Source: a bacterium (lineage in GTDB: Bacteria > Patescibacteriota > JAUYIX01). Taken from it: a stretch of 6,732 nucleotides of DNA. Both the position numbers and the translations under genes were made by a program. Location of the stretch: positions 1 through 6,732 of the forward strand of contig JAUYIX010000076.1 in assembly GCA_030688115.1 (NCBI GenBank). The letters run 5' to 3'. A model generated the notes under the pieces. It saw only the letters and a list, made by a program, of their open reading frames with translations. It was not told where the DNA came from and did not search any database. Shown here piece after piece: positions 1 through 4,926 of the stretch. How positions within the stretch are numbered: the first letter of the stretch is position 1; each line of letters opens with the position of its first letter.

Positions 1-238
1 CAAACAGGATCAGCAATCCGGTACTGGTTGGCATATAAATCGAATCGAATTTGCGCGCCTTAAAGCCACGGTCTTTGATAAACGATCGATAGGTCGTAAG
101 GTCCGCGGGAGCTAACAATTTACCCAGCCCAAGATCACTACGCGCACTATCGGCAGACCGCAAAAAGACCACCAGGGCGTTGGAGTCATCCAGTATTCGT
201 TTATTTTTGGAGATCAAAGAGAGAGTAGGTAGTTTCAT
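1..238 (-). CDS. Probable leucyl aminopeptidase (peptidase M17), N-terminal fragment
   Basis: The first 79 codons of a minus-strand gene are present; the rest lies beyond the left edge. The translation begins MKLPTLSLISKNKR, then has a hydrophobic strand (ALVVFL, about residues 21-26), LGLGKLL, an acidic/aromatic stretch, and ends at TGLLILF. This resembles the N-terminal macro-like domain of M17 leucyl aminopeptidases, where a DALVV-type strand comes early and an LLxxGLG-type strand follows about 50 residues later. M17 enzymes are cytosolic di-metal exopeptidases that release N-terminal residues from peptides; their catalytic domain is C-terminal, so no metal ligand can be checked here. The ATG at 238 is the only reasonable start. 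No Shine-Dalgarno sequence precedes it, but a TTGACT hexamer (276-281, minus strand) lies about 40 bases upstream with a poor -10. The gap from the preceding gene is 69 bases. The family call rests on pattern memory of a short fragment and could be wrong. Confidence 0.6.
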   Translation of the reverse strand, partial: MKLPTLSLISKNKRILDDSNALVVFLRSADSARSDLGLGKLLAPADLTTYRSFIKDRGFKARKFDSIYMPTSTGLLILF

Positions 239-307
239 TGTTGGTGCAAGGTACCTAAGCTGGCCGTGCAGATCAAGTCAAAGCAGCGACACGCGCCAAA
301 CAGAGCC

Positions 308-1309
308 TTATTGGCAAGCGGACTCAAACGTAAAGGCGTAGGCGCCAAAACTATCCGACTCGGGATATAACTTGAGCGTGTGCACCCCAAACTCAGGATT
401 ATTGACCAAGCGGTACATGCGCGCCTGATCGACTTTTAGATACGATCCCCGCTCATCTACAATGACATCTTGACCGGCTTGCTGGGCAGTTAGAGGCACA
501 TCATCTTGTTCTACCCAAACCGTAAACCCGCTCTCTGTCTGCGGTTTAATTACCAAGTACACGCCTTTAGCGTGATACATGAGTCCCAACCAAGCTGATT
601 TTTTGGCAGAACCCTCGCTACGCTGTATAAACTGTCCCTGCCGGCTCCAGGTCCCGGCTACATACACGACGTCCTCCTGCATTTTTGTCGGCTCGGCAAA
701 CGTGACGGCTTTAGTTGTAGGCTTTTCCGCATTACCCAAAATGCCCCGCTCAGCTCCAAGATACAACTCAGGTGATGTTCGATAACAGGCCCGCCCCGGA
801 TGATCCGTCTCACGCACATACTCCAGGACCTTTGGCATCGGCTTGGTGTCACCCGCCTGCTTGAGTAACTCCTGTATTTGCTGCTCGGTCTCGCGATAAC
901 CGCCCTCACCGGACTGATCATGAACCACAATACCCGCTTGGTTGATCAATAATTCTCGCGGCCAAACGTTATTGTTGTAGGCGTTCCAGGTGCGATAATC
1001 ATTGTCCAGGACGACCGGCCAGGTGATCCCATGCTGCTTAATGGCGGCCTCGACGTTGGCGCGCTCTTTTCCAAATTCAAACTCGGGCACATGTACGCCG
1101 ATAATCTCCAAGCCTCGATCGTGGTAGCGCTTATACCACCCACGCAAATATGGCAGAGTCCGGATACAGTTGATACAACTGTACTCCCAAAAATCGACGA
1201 TCACGACCCGTCCTCTCAGACCCATCAGGGTCAAAGGCGAACCATCCAGCCACTCGCCGTCAACAAACTCGGGGGCCGGTTTTCCTTTCCAATCAGCAAC
1301 CTTAAACAT
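308..1309 (-). CDS. Thioredoxin-family protein with DipZ-like C-terminal domain (CINC active site)
   Basis: This 333-residue protein has two domains. Residues 1 to about 150 form a TlpA/DipZ-type thioredoxin fold: VVIVDFWEYSCINCIRTLPYL contains the redox pair C45 and C48, and WP at 116-117 supplies the expected cis-proline. The WxYSCINC signature is typical of the thioredoxin part of DipZ proteins rather than of classical CGPC thioredoxins. Residues about 170-333 match the DipZ C-terminal beta domain in pattern (SPELYLG at 179-185, AGQDV near 278-282, RMYRLV, and AYAFTF near the end), with two further cysteines, C175 and C332. Unlike full DipZ, it has no CcdA-like membrane region and no signal peptide, so as written it is cytosolic. 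It probably acts in thiol-disulfide exchange or peroxide reduction, perhaps fed by the nearby TrxB; the partner is inference. The ATG at 1309 has a G-rich run one base upstream, too close for a normal ribosome site, and an extended -10 only six bases upstream, suggesting a leaderless start. Confidence 0.85.
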   Translation of the reverse strand: MFKVADWKGKPAPEFVDGEWLDGSPLTLMGLRGRVVIVDFWEYSCINCIRTLPYLRGWYKRYHDRGLEIIGVHVPEFEFGKERANVEAAIKQHGITWPVVLDNDYRTWNAYNNNVWPRELLINQAGIVVHDQSGEGGYRETEQQIQELLKQAGDTKPMPKVLEYVRETDHPGRACYRTSPELYLGAERGILGNAEKPTTKAVTFAEPTKMQEDVVYVAGTWSRQGQFIQRSEGSAKKSAWLGLMYHAKGVYLVIKPQTESGFTVWVEQDDVPLTAQQAGQDVIVDERGSYLKVDQARMYRLVNNPEFGVHTLKLYPESDSFGAYAFTFESACQ

Positions 1310-1315
1310 ACCCCC

Positions 1316-1324
1316 AGTTTAGCA
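1316..1324 (-). promoter_or_regulatory. Putative extended -10 promoter for the CINC thioredoxin gene
   Basis: On the minus strand TGCTAAACT occurs here, with TG at the extended position and TAAACT as the -10 (4 of 6 to consensus). It ends six bases before the ATG at 1309, so transcription would start at or next to the initiation codon. No -35 is visible. It resembles the TGCTATACT copies before trxB and the histone gene. Confidence 0.4.
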
Positions 1325-1369
1325 GACTTATTGAGCGCGGTCCGTATGGTCGCGGCGGTCCCGGATTGA

Positions 1370-1933
1370 TCAGAGTGCTAACGGGAACAGGTTCCGCAGC
1401 ATTACCAATAAAATCACGACCAGCGTCAAAAAAACGGCAATCAGTGCGGCTGTCGATTTATTAAGCCCCGCGAGTGTGTAAAGACCAATCCCAAAATAAA
1501 CCCCCGGGGCGCCAAGGATGACCCCGGCCCAGAGCAAGCTGCGCGTGATAACATACGAGAGCTCCTCGCTGAGCGGCGCTAACGTCACAAAAAGTTCTAC
1601 TACTACCGCGGCAATCCCAAGCAGTGCCAGCGGTGTTGCTGCTAAGGCCGACATAACCAGGATCGGGACAAACTCGGCTTTACCGCGTGCCGCGTGTTGT
1701 AATAAATACCCGACTCCCGTTACGGACATCCAAACCGCCAAGACACCAAGCGTGACCTCAGCGACAATCCGTATTGTGGCAGAACCGGTCAGCGCGTCGA
1801 GTGCAGCTTGGTCTGCAATCTGTAAGCCAATCAAGACAATCCAAATGCTCGCCACAACAAAGATCGCGTCCGTCAAAAGAGCAGTTTTGCTTAGATTTTT
1901 AAAAGCCTTGACCGGCGAGTGTAAATACTCCAT
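1370..1933 (-). CDS. Five-helix membrane protein, Yip1-family-like
   Basis: This 187-residue hydrophobic protein has an N-terminal cytoplasmic segment (MEYLHSPVKAFKNLSK) followed by about five membrane segments near residues 20-40, 55-80, 89-117, 130-155 and 160-182. The opening SPxKAFxxL motif followed by four or five helices, and the GLYTLAGLNKSTAA turn before the last helix, are the pattern of bacterial Yip1-domain proteins (PF04893). Their function in bacteria is mostly unknown; a role in membrane organisation or as a partner of neighbouring genes cannot be shown from sequence. No catalytic or metal-binding motif is visible. The start is ATG at 1933; the run AAAAAGGAG directly abuts it with no spacer, which is unusual. 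The gene lies 30 bases downstream of trxB on the same strand, and a perfect inverted repeat sits in the gap. It could also be an unrelated small multi-pass protein. Confidence 0.6.
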   Translation of the reverse strand: MEYLHSPVKAFKNLSKTALLTDAIFVVASIWIVLIGLQIADQAALDALTGSATIRIVAEVTLGVLAVWMSVTGVGYLLQHAARGKAEFVPILVMSALAATPLALLGIAAVVVELFVTLAPLSEELSYVITRSLLWAGVILGAPGVYFGIGLYTLAGLNKSTAALIAVFLTLVVILLVMLRNLFPLAL

Positions 1934-1950
1934 CTCCTTTTTGGTTGCGG

Positions 1951-1967
1951 CTAGTGTACCACACTAG
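1951..1967. repeat. Perfect 7-bp inverted repeat across the trxB stop and Yip1-like promoter
   Basis: CTAGTGT (1951-1957), a three-base ACC spacer, then ACACTAG (1961-1967). The repeat contains the trxB stop codon (1964-1966) and, on the minus strand, a candidate extended -10 TGGTACACT (1953-1961) for the membrane-protein gene. It has no T-tract on either side, so it is not a normal intrinsic terminator. An operator, or a short mRNA 3'-end hairpin, is the likelier reading. Confidence 0.45.
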
Positions 1968-2929
1968 GCACCATATCTGCTGGTAGGTGCTTTTGATTCT
2001 GATAAGCCTTTTTCGCTTAACCAACGCTCTACATCAATCGCGGCCATGCAACCCAGGCCCGCAGCGGTAATCGCTTGACGATAGCGGTGGTCCTGCACGT
2101 CACCGGCCACAAAAACTCCTTCAACCGAGGTCTTAGTAAGATCTTTGACCGCAATGTAACCCTTTGGGTCAACCTCGACCTGGCCTTTTAAAAACGGCGT
2201 ATTGGGGGTATGCCCGATAGCGACAAACAGGCCGTCCGTTTTAAACTCGGATTCTTGGCCCGTCTTATTGTTTTTAAGTTTAAGACCGGAGACTTTATCT
2301 TTTCCCAACACCTCTTGCACTTCCGTATTCCAGATGAACTCGATCTTTTGGTGGTTTTTTGCCCGCTCCTGCATTATTTTTGACGCGCGTAACGTATCGC
2401 GGCGGTGGATAAGTGTTACTTTTGTGGCAAATTTTGTTAAAAATAGTGCCTCTTCGAGCGCTGCATCCCCACCACCAACGACTGCAACCTCCTTGTCTTT
2501 AAAAAAGAACCCATCACAAGTAGCGCAACTCGAGACACCACTGCCAATCAAACGCTGCTCGGACTCCAGCTTTAACCACTTGGAGGATGCACCGGTAGCG
2601 ATAATAATACTGTGCGTTTTAAACTCTCGGCCACCCGCTTTTACGACAAACGGTTTTTGTGACAAATCAACCGAATCGACATTGACGTCCAAAATCTCCG
2701 CATCAAAACGTTGCGCCTGATCACGCATCTCCTTCATGAGGTCGGGACCAAGGATACCCTTAGAAAATCCGGGGAAATTCTCAACCTCACTGGTGATCAT
2801 TAACTGGCCGCCCGGCTGCTCCCCCGCACATACAAGCGGTTTTAGCTCAGCTCGCGCAGCATAAATTGCAGCGGTAAGCCCGGCTGGTCCTGAGCCAACA
2901 ATAACGACTGAACGTGTCCCTGGTTGCAT
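1964..2929 (-). CDS. trxB: Thioredoxin reductase (NADPH)
   Basis: This 321-residue protein is full length for low-molecular-weight bacterial thioredoxin reductase, a cytosolic FAD flavoenzyme that passes electrons from NADPH to thioredoxin. The FAD-binding GSGPAG (residues 12-17) is followed by AAIYAARAELKPLV and by GGQL (40-43). The redox-active CATC (C135, C138) lies in SSCATCDG inside the NADPH domain. The nucleotide-binding VGGGDAALEE (151-160) and HRR (175-177) indicate NADPH preference. The second FAD motif GDVQDHRYRQ (277-286) then precedes the conserved AAGLG. No key residue is missing. The ATG at 2929 has an AGGAG three bases upstream and an extended -10 (TGCTATACT) nine bases upstream. 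It therefore either starts its own very short transcript or is read through from the basic-protein gene. A CINC thioredoxin-like protein two genes downstream is a possible substrate or partner. Confidence 0.97.
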   Translation of the reverse strand: MQPGTRSVVIVGSGPAGLTAAIYAARAELKPLVCAGEQPGGQLMITSEVENFPGFSKGILGPDLMKEMRDQAQRFDAEILDVNVDSVDLSQKPFVVKAGGREFKTHSIIIATGASSKWLKLESEQRLIGSGVSSCATCDGFFFKDKEVAVVGGGDAALEEALFLTKFATKVTLIHRRDTLRASKIMQERAKNHQKIEFIWNTEVQEVLGKDKVSGLKLKNNKTGQESEFKTDGLFVAIGHTPNTPFLKGQVEVDPKGYIAVKDLTKTSVEGVFVAGDVQDHRYRQAITAAGLGCMAAIDVERWLSEKGLSESKAPTSRYGA

Positions 2930-2938
2930 AGTCTCCTG

Positions 2939-2947
2939 AGTATAGCA
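2939..2947 (-). promoter_or_regulatory. Putative extended -10 promoter for trxB
   Basis: The minus strand reads TGCTATACT, with TATACT 5 of 6 to the -10 consensus and TG at the extended position. The ATG at 2929 follows the hexamer after nine bases, so the leader would be only about two or three bases. The AGGAG in that gap would then lie upstream of the transcript start and serve only read-through mRNA. An identical nonamer precedes the histone gene. Confidence 0.5.
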
Positions 2948-2977
2948 AAAGGCCGCGCGATATGCGCGGCCTTTTTT
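2947..2977. terminator. Bidirectional intrinsic terminator after the Lys/Arg-rich gene
   Basis: GGCCGCGC (2951-2958) pairs perfectly with GCGCGGCC (2964-2971) around a five-base loop. Flanking AAAA (2947-2950) and TTTT (2972-2975) lengthen the stem to 12 bp. On the minus strand the stem is followed by TTTT and lies just past the stop of the 41-residue gene (2983); on the plus strand it is followed by six T. It separates that gene from trxB. Confidence 0.85.
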
Positions 2978-2982
2978 AAACG

Positions 2983-3108
2983 CTAGCGTTTTTTCGACTT
3001 CTTGCGTCGGACGCTTTTTTTGGCTTTAGTCGCCTTGCGCTTTGTGCTTTTGCGAGCGACCTTTTTCTTGGTCGCCTTGCGCTTGGCTGCCTTCTTTTTC
3101 TTGGCCAT
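2983..3108 (-). CDS. 41-residue Lys/Arg-rich, histone H1-tail-like protein
   Basis: This short gene encodes 41 residues: 19 Lys, 6 Arg and 7 Ala, the rest Ser, Thr, Val and the initial Met, with no acidic residue at all. It opens MAKKKKAAKRKATKKK and ends in KKR. KRKATK occurs twice (residues 9-14 and 23-28), about 14 residues apart. This composition is that of the disordered C-terminal tails of linker histone H1 and of bacterial H1-like proteins such as chlamydial Hc1/Hc2, so nonspecific DNA or RNA binding and compaction is the natural inference. A ribosome-associated role is also possible. The gene is supported by AAGGAG two bases before the ATG, a perfect TATAAT about 30 bases upstream and a strong terminator just after the stop. 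Its upstream neighbour on the same strand is a histone-fold gene, which strengthens a chromatin role. It is short enough to be missed by default gene callers. Confidence 0.8.
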   Translation of the reverse strand: MAKKKKAAKRKATKKKVARKSTKRKATKAKKSVRRKKSKKR

Positions 3109-3137
3109 AGCTCCTTATTAAATAATTAGACGTATAT

Positions 3138-3143
3138 ATTATA
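3138..3143 (-). promoter_or_regulatory. -10 box of the Lys/Arg-rich protein gene
   Basis: The minus strand has a perfect TATAAT, preceded directly by TG. No good -35 is visible; at the right distance lies the T-rich tail of the histone-gene terminator. The predicted start near 3131 gives a leader of about 22 bases carrying AAGGAG. This would make the gene independent of the upstream histone transcript. Confidence 0.55.
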
Positions 3144-3160
3144 CAGAGTTTTTTATAAAA

Positions 3161-3193
3161 CAAAAATCACCCGAACGTGTCGGATGATTTTTG
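3161..3193 (-). terminator. Intrinsic terminator of the histone-fold gene
   Basis: CAAAAATCA (3161-3169) pairs with TGATTTTTG (3185-3193), and CCG (3171-3173) with CGG (3181-3183). The one irregular pair (3170/3184) is a G-U wobble in minus-strand RNA but a C/A mismatch in plus-strand RNA, so the structure favours minus-strand transcripts. A T-rich run follows on the minus strand. It begins 18 bases past the stop codon at 3211. Confidence 0.8.
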
Positions 3194-3210
3194 TTAAACA
3201 CACGGAACGT

Positions 3211-3390
3211 TTAGACGTCCTGAGCTTTTACAGTTGTGCGCTTGTTCATCTTGGCGCGGTCGACTGCGTGATCAAGCATCATAGCGACGTGCTTGTTTAG
3301 TTCGTCCATAAGCTCACCACTGGTCTTACCACCTTTTTCTTTGATGTAAGCTTTGACTTTGCTACCTACGAGCATCATTTCCATTGCCAT
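3211..3390 (-). CDS. Bacterial histone-fold DNA-binding protein
   Basis: This 59-residue protein matches the bacterial single-histone-fold pattern. An N-terminal MLVGSKVKAYIKEKGGKTSG covers helix 1 and loop 1 (residues 6-25). The amphipathic long helix 2 (about 25-47) follows. Loop 2 and the start of helix 3 are NKRTTVKAQDV (49-59), equivalent to the RKTVxxxD(I/V) signature of archaeal and bacterial histones. Such proteins dimerise and bind DNA; the Bdellovibrio protein Bd0055 is the best-known bacterial example. The predicted charge is mildly positive and there is no cysteine. The reading frame extends nine bases upstream to a GTG at 3399, but AGGGGGTGA five bases before the ATG at 3390 makes that ATG the better start, and the GTG lies inside this ribosome site. 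The protein stops right after QDV, leaving an unusually short helix 3. The gene has its own promoter and terminator, and a Lys/Arg-rich gene lies just downstream. Confidence 0.85.
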   Translation of the reverse strand: MAMEMMLVGSKVKAYIKEKGGKTSGELMDELNKHVAMMLDHAVDRAKMNKRTTVKAQDV

Positions 3391-3403
3391 ACTACTCACC
3401 CCC
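3391..3403 (-). promoter_or_regulatory. Ribosome binding site deciding the histone start
   Basis: The minus strand reads AGGGGGTGA followed by GTAGT and the ATG at 3390. Eight of nine bases match AGGAGGTGA. This is the best-spaced Shine-Dalgarno site in the window and supports the ATG over the upstream GTG at 3399. Confidence 0.65.
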
Positions 3404-3434
3404 TCTCAAAGGTCTGTTAGTTGTTTTCTGGCAG

Positions 3435-3462
3435 AGTATAGCATAGGGCCTCGCCACGCCAA
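3435..3462 (-). promoter_or_regulatory. Promoter of the histone-fold gene
   Basis: On the minus strand a TTGGCG -35 (3457-3462, 4 of 6) is followed by a 16-base spacer ending in TGC and a TATACT -10 (3435-3440, 5 of 6). The extended -10 nonamer TGCTATACT is identical to the one before trxB. The leader to the ATG at 3390 would be about 37 bases. It lies in the gap after the stop of the upstream hypothetical gene. Confidence 0.7.
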
Positions 3463-3473
3463 GTGGAGGGGTT

Positions 3474-4883
3474 TTAGACACTTTTCCCGGGTAGCAATCT
3501 GGTCAACTCAGCCGTTTCTTGCTCATTTAGGTTGCCGGAGTAAGTATCGAGCGCTGCGTCAATATATTTTTTTACGGCCTCTTGCTGCTCCTGATTGAGC
3601 TGCGTTAACCAGGTATTTACTTCCCCTTCATATTCGTTTTTTAATATCTCCATCACGCCGTAATCGCCAACAAAGCCACGCAACTTTTCGCCATATTTTG
3701 GCATGTCTTCCATGGATGTTCGAGAGCTGTTTAACTCTCCATTGAGATTTATGTTGAGTTCGTCGTCGTGCAAAACCGCCAGGGCTTCGTTATATTTTGC
3801 CCAATCCTGAGCGCCTAATCTCTCACGCGCAATTTGTGCCTCATAAAGTTGTTTTATCTGTTTATCCCCACCCCCCTTAACGGCACTCAGCTCTGACGCA
3901 AAATCTTGCGGCTGAGCAGCACCCTCAAGTATGGCCCGCTGCAACTGCGGCAAAAGCCCTGTCGCCCTAACCTCAAGCTGGTCGAGTGGCTCTTGCGTAT
4001 CCGGCTTTTGCTCGTAGTGCATATACATAAATGGCAGCGCCTCACTCAGGATCGCCACGCGCCGATTTTTAAGCAGCTCTTCAACGTTTTTTGGCGACTC
4101 CGATTGATACTGCGGCACACTACTTCCGGGACCAAACTCACCTTTTAGCCCAAGCTTTTGCGCCAGTAGATCACCGTTCTTTTGTGCCAGATTCCCAGAA
4201 AAAAATATCTTAAGATCCGCTAATCTATTATTAAGTTGGGATCGTTGTTCTAGATCAAGCTTCTCGACTCCGCCAACCTCGGCTACTGCTTTTCGCAAGT
4301 CGAGCGCTTGCTTGAGGGCAAACGTTAGCTGTTTTTTTGAAAAGTCCGGCGACTCGACGCCACTCTTCAGATTTTCTCGCGCTTGTTCTGCCTTAACCGC
4401 TTGTTGCACCGTCTCCTCGGCGTCTTTCTGCGCATCTTCTTCTGGCGTCTGATCGGGTAGAACATCTCCGGCTGCCTCATACGCTGCCTGTGCTGCCTGG
4501 CGAGCTGCCGCAACCTCAGCCTCTTCCTCCTCCGCTTGTGCGCTTTTTGCTACTTGAGCATCTCGCAGTCGTTTGGCCTTCTCGCGCAACTCCTTGCTAA
4601 CGATTTGTGTCTCGGCACCGGTTGATAGGTCCGCTGCTTGCTCTTTGGACGGAGCCTCCCGCCCAAGCGCTTGTTCTGCCTCGGTAAGAACATTATTAAT
4701 GTCCTCCCGCTTTAATTTAACCGTCTCGGCATTTGATTTAATCGTCTCGGCACTTACCGCGCCAGGATCTTTTTTTAGGGCATCTTTTGGTTTTGGTGCA
4801 GTCTTTAGAGCCTTGGACATCTCAGGACTCTCCGGCAGCGCCGGAGATGCTGGCTGATTTGGATCTGTCGGTTCGACCGGCAT
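3474..4883 (-). CDS. Hypothetical helical, charged Ala/Glu/Gln-rich protein
   Basis: This reads as 469 residues from the ATG at 4883. I do not recognise the family. Three regions can be seen. Residues 1-45 are rich in Pro, Ser and Lys (MPVEPTDPNQPASPALPESP at the start) and are probably disordered. Residues about 45-175 are rich in Ala, Glu, Lys and Gln with EEEEAEVAAARQAAQAA-type heptads, likely coiled coil. Residues about 180-469 look like a mainly helical globular part with aromatic patches (FMYMHYEQ near 285-292; KYGEKLRGFVGDYGVMEIL near 396-414). There is no cysteine, signal peptide or membrane helix, so it is probably cytosolic. In-frame starts also exist at 4928 and 5012. The 5012 form adds cysteine-rich sequence unlike the rest and overlaps typA; the 4928 form overlaps the typA start codon by two bases. 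No clear Shine-Dalgarno marks any of them. A structural or scaffold role is only a guess from composition. Confidence 0.7.
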   Translation of the reverse strand: MPVEPTDPNQPASPALPESPEMSKALKTAPKPKDALKKDPGAVSAETIKSNAETVKLKREDINNVLTEAEQALGREAPSKEQAADLSTGAETQIVSKELREKAKRLRDAQVAKSAQAEEEEAEVAAARQAAQAAYEAAGDVLPDQTPEEDAQKDAEETVQQAVKAEQARENLKSGVESPDFSKKQLTFALKQALDLRKAVAEVGGVEKLDLEQRSQLNNRLADLKIFFSGNLAQKNGDLLAQKLGLKGEFGPGSSVPQYQSESPKNVEELLKNRRVAILSEALPFMYMHYEQKPDTQEPLDQLEVRATGLLPQLQRAILEGAAQPQDFASELSAVKGGGDKQIKQLYEAQIARERLGAQDWAKYNEALAVLHDDELNINLNGELNSSRTSMEDMPKYGEKLRGFVGDYGVMEILKNEYEGEVNTWLTQLNQEQQEAVKKYIDAALDTYSGNLNEQETAELTRLLPGKSV

Positions 4884-4889
4884 AAGAAG

Positions 4890-4918
4890 TTGACTTTTAG
4901 TTACAAAGTTGGCATCAT
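4890..4918 (+). promoter_or_regulatory. Promoter of typA
   Basis: TTGACT (4890-4895, 5 of 6 to the -35 consensus), a 17-base spacer ending in TGG (extended element), then CATCAT (4913-4918, 4 of 6 to the -10). The hexamer ends eight bases before the ATG at 4927, so the predicted mRNA starts within about two bases of the initiation codon. The lack of a Shine-Dalgarno sequence before that ATG agrees with this. Confidence 0.6.
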
Positions 4919-4926
4919 CTCGGTTC

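Noticed and set aside
239..307. Promoter for the M17-like gene (TTGACT at 276-281)
   Set aside because: The -35 is good, but the hexamer 17 bases downstream (TTAGGT) matches the -10 poorly, so it was not listed as a feature.
1031..1369. 112-residue plus-strand reading frame
   Set aside because: It is antisense to the well-supported CINC thioredoxin gene, has no family resemblance, and reads as a shadow frame.
2202..2720. 172-residue plus-strand reading frame
   Set aside because: It is antisense to trxB, which has every expected motif; the opposite frame has low-complexity Ser/Val composition typical of shadow frames.
3391..3399. GTG at 3399 as start of the histone-fold gene
   Set aside because: The GTG lies inside the AGGGGGTGA ribosome site, which is correctly spaced for the ATG at 3390; the three extra residues add nothing to the fold.
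3449..3470. Hairpin CCTCCAC/GTG-GC-GAGG as a terminator for the hypothetical gene
   Set aside because: It has a two-base bulge and no T-tract on the minus strand, and overlaps the histone -35, so it is not convincing as a terminator.
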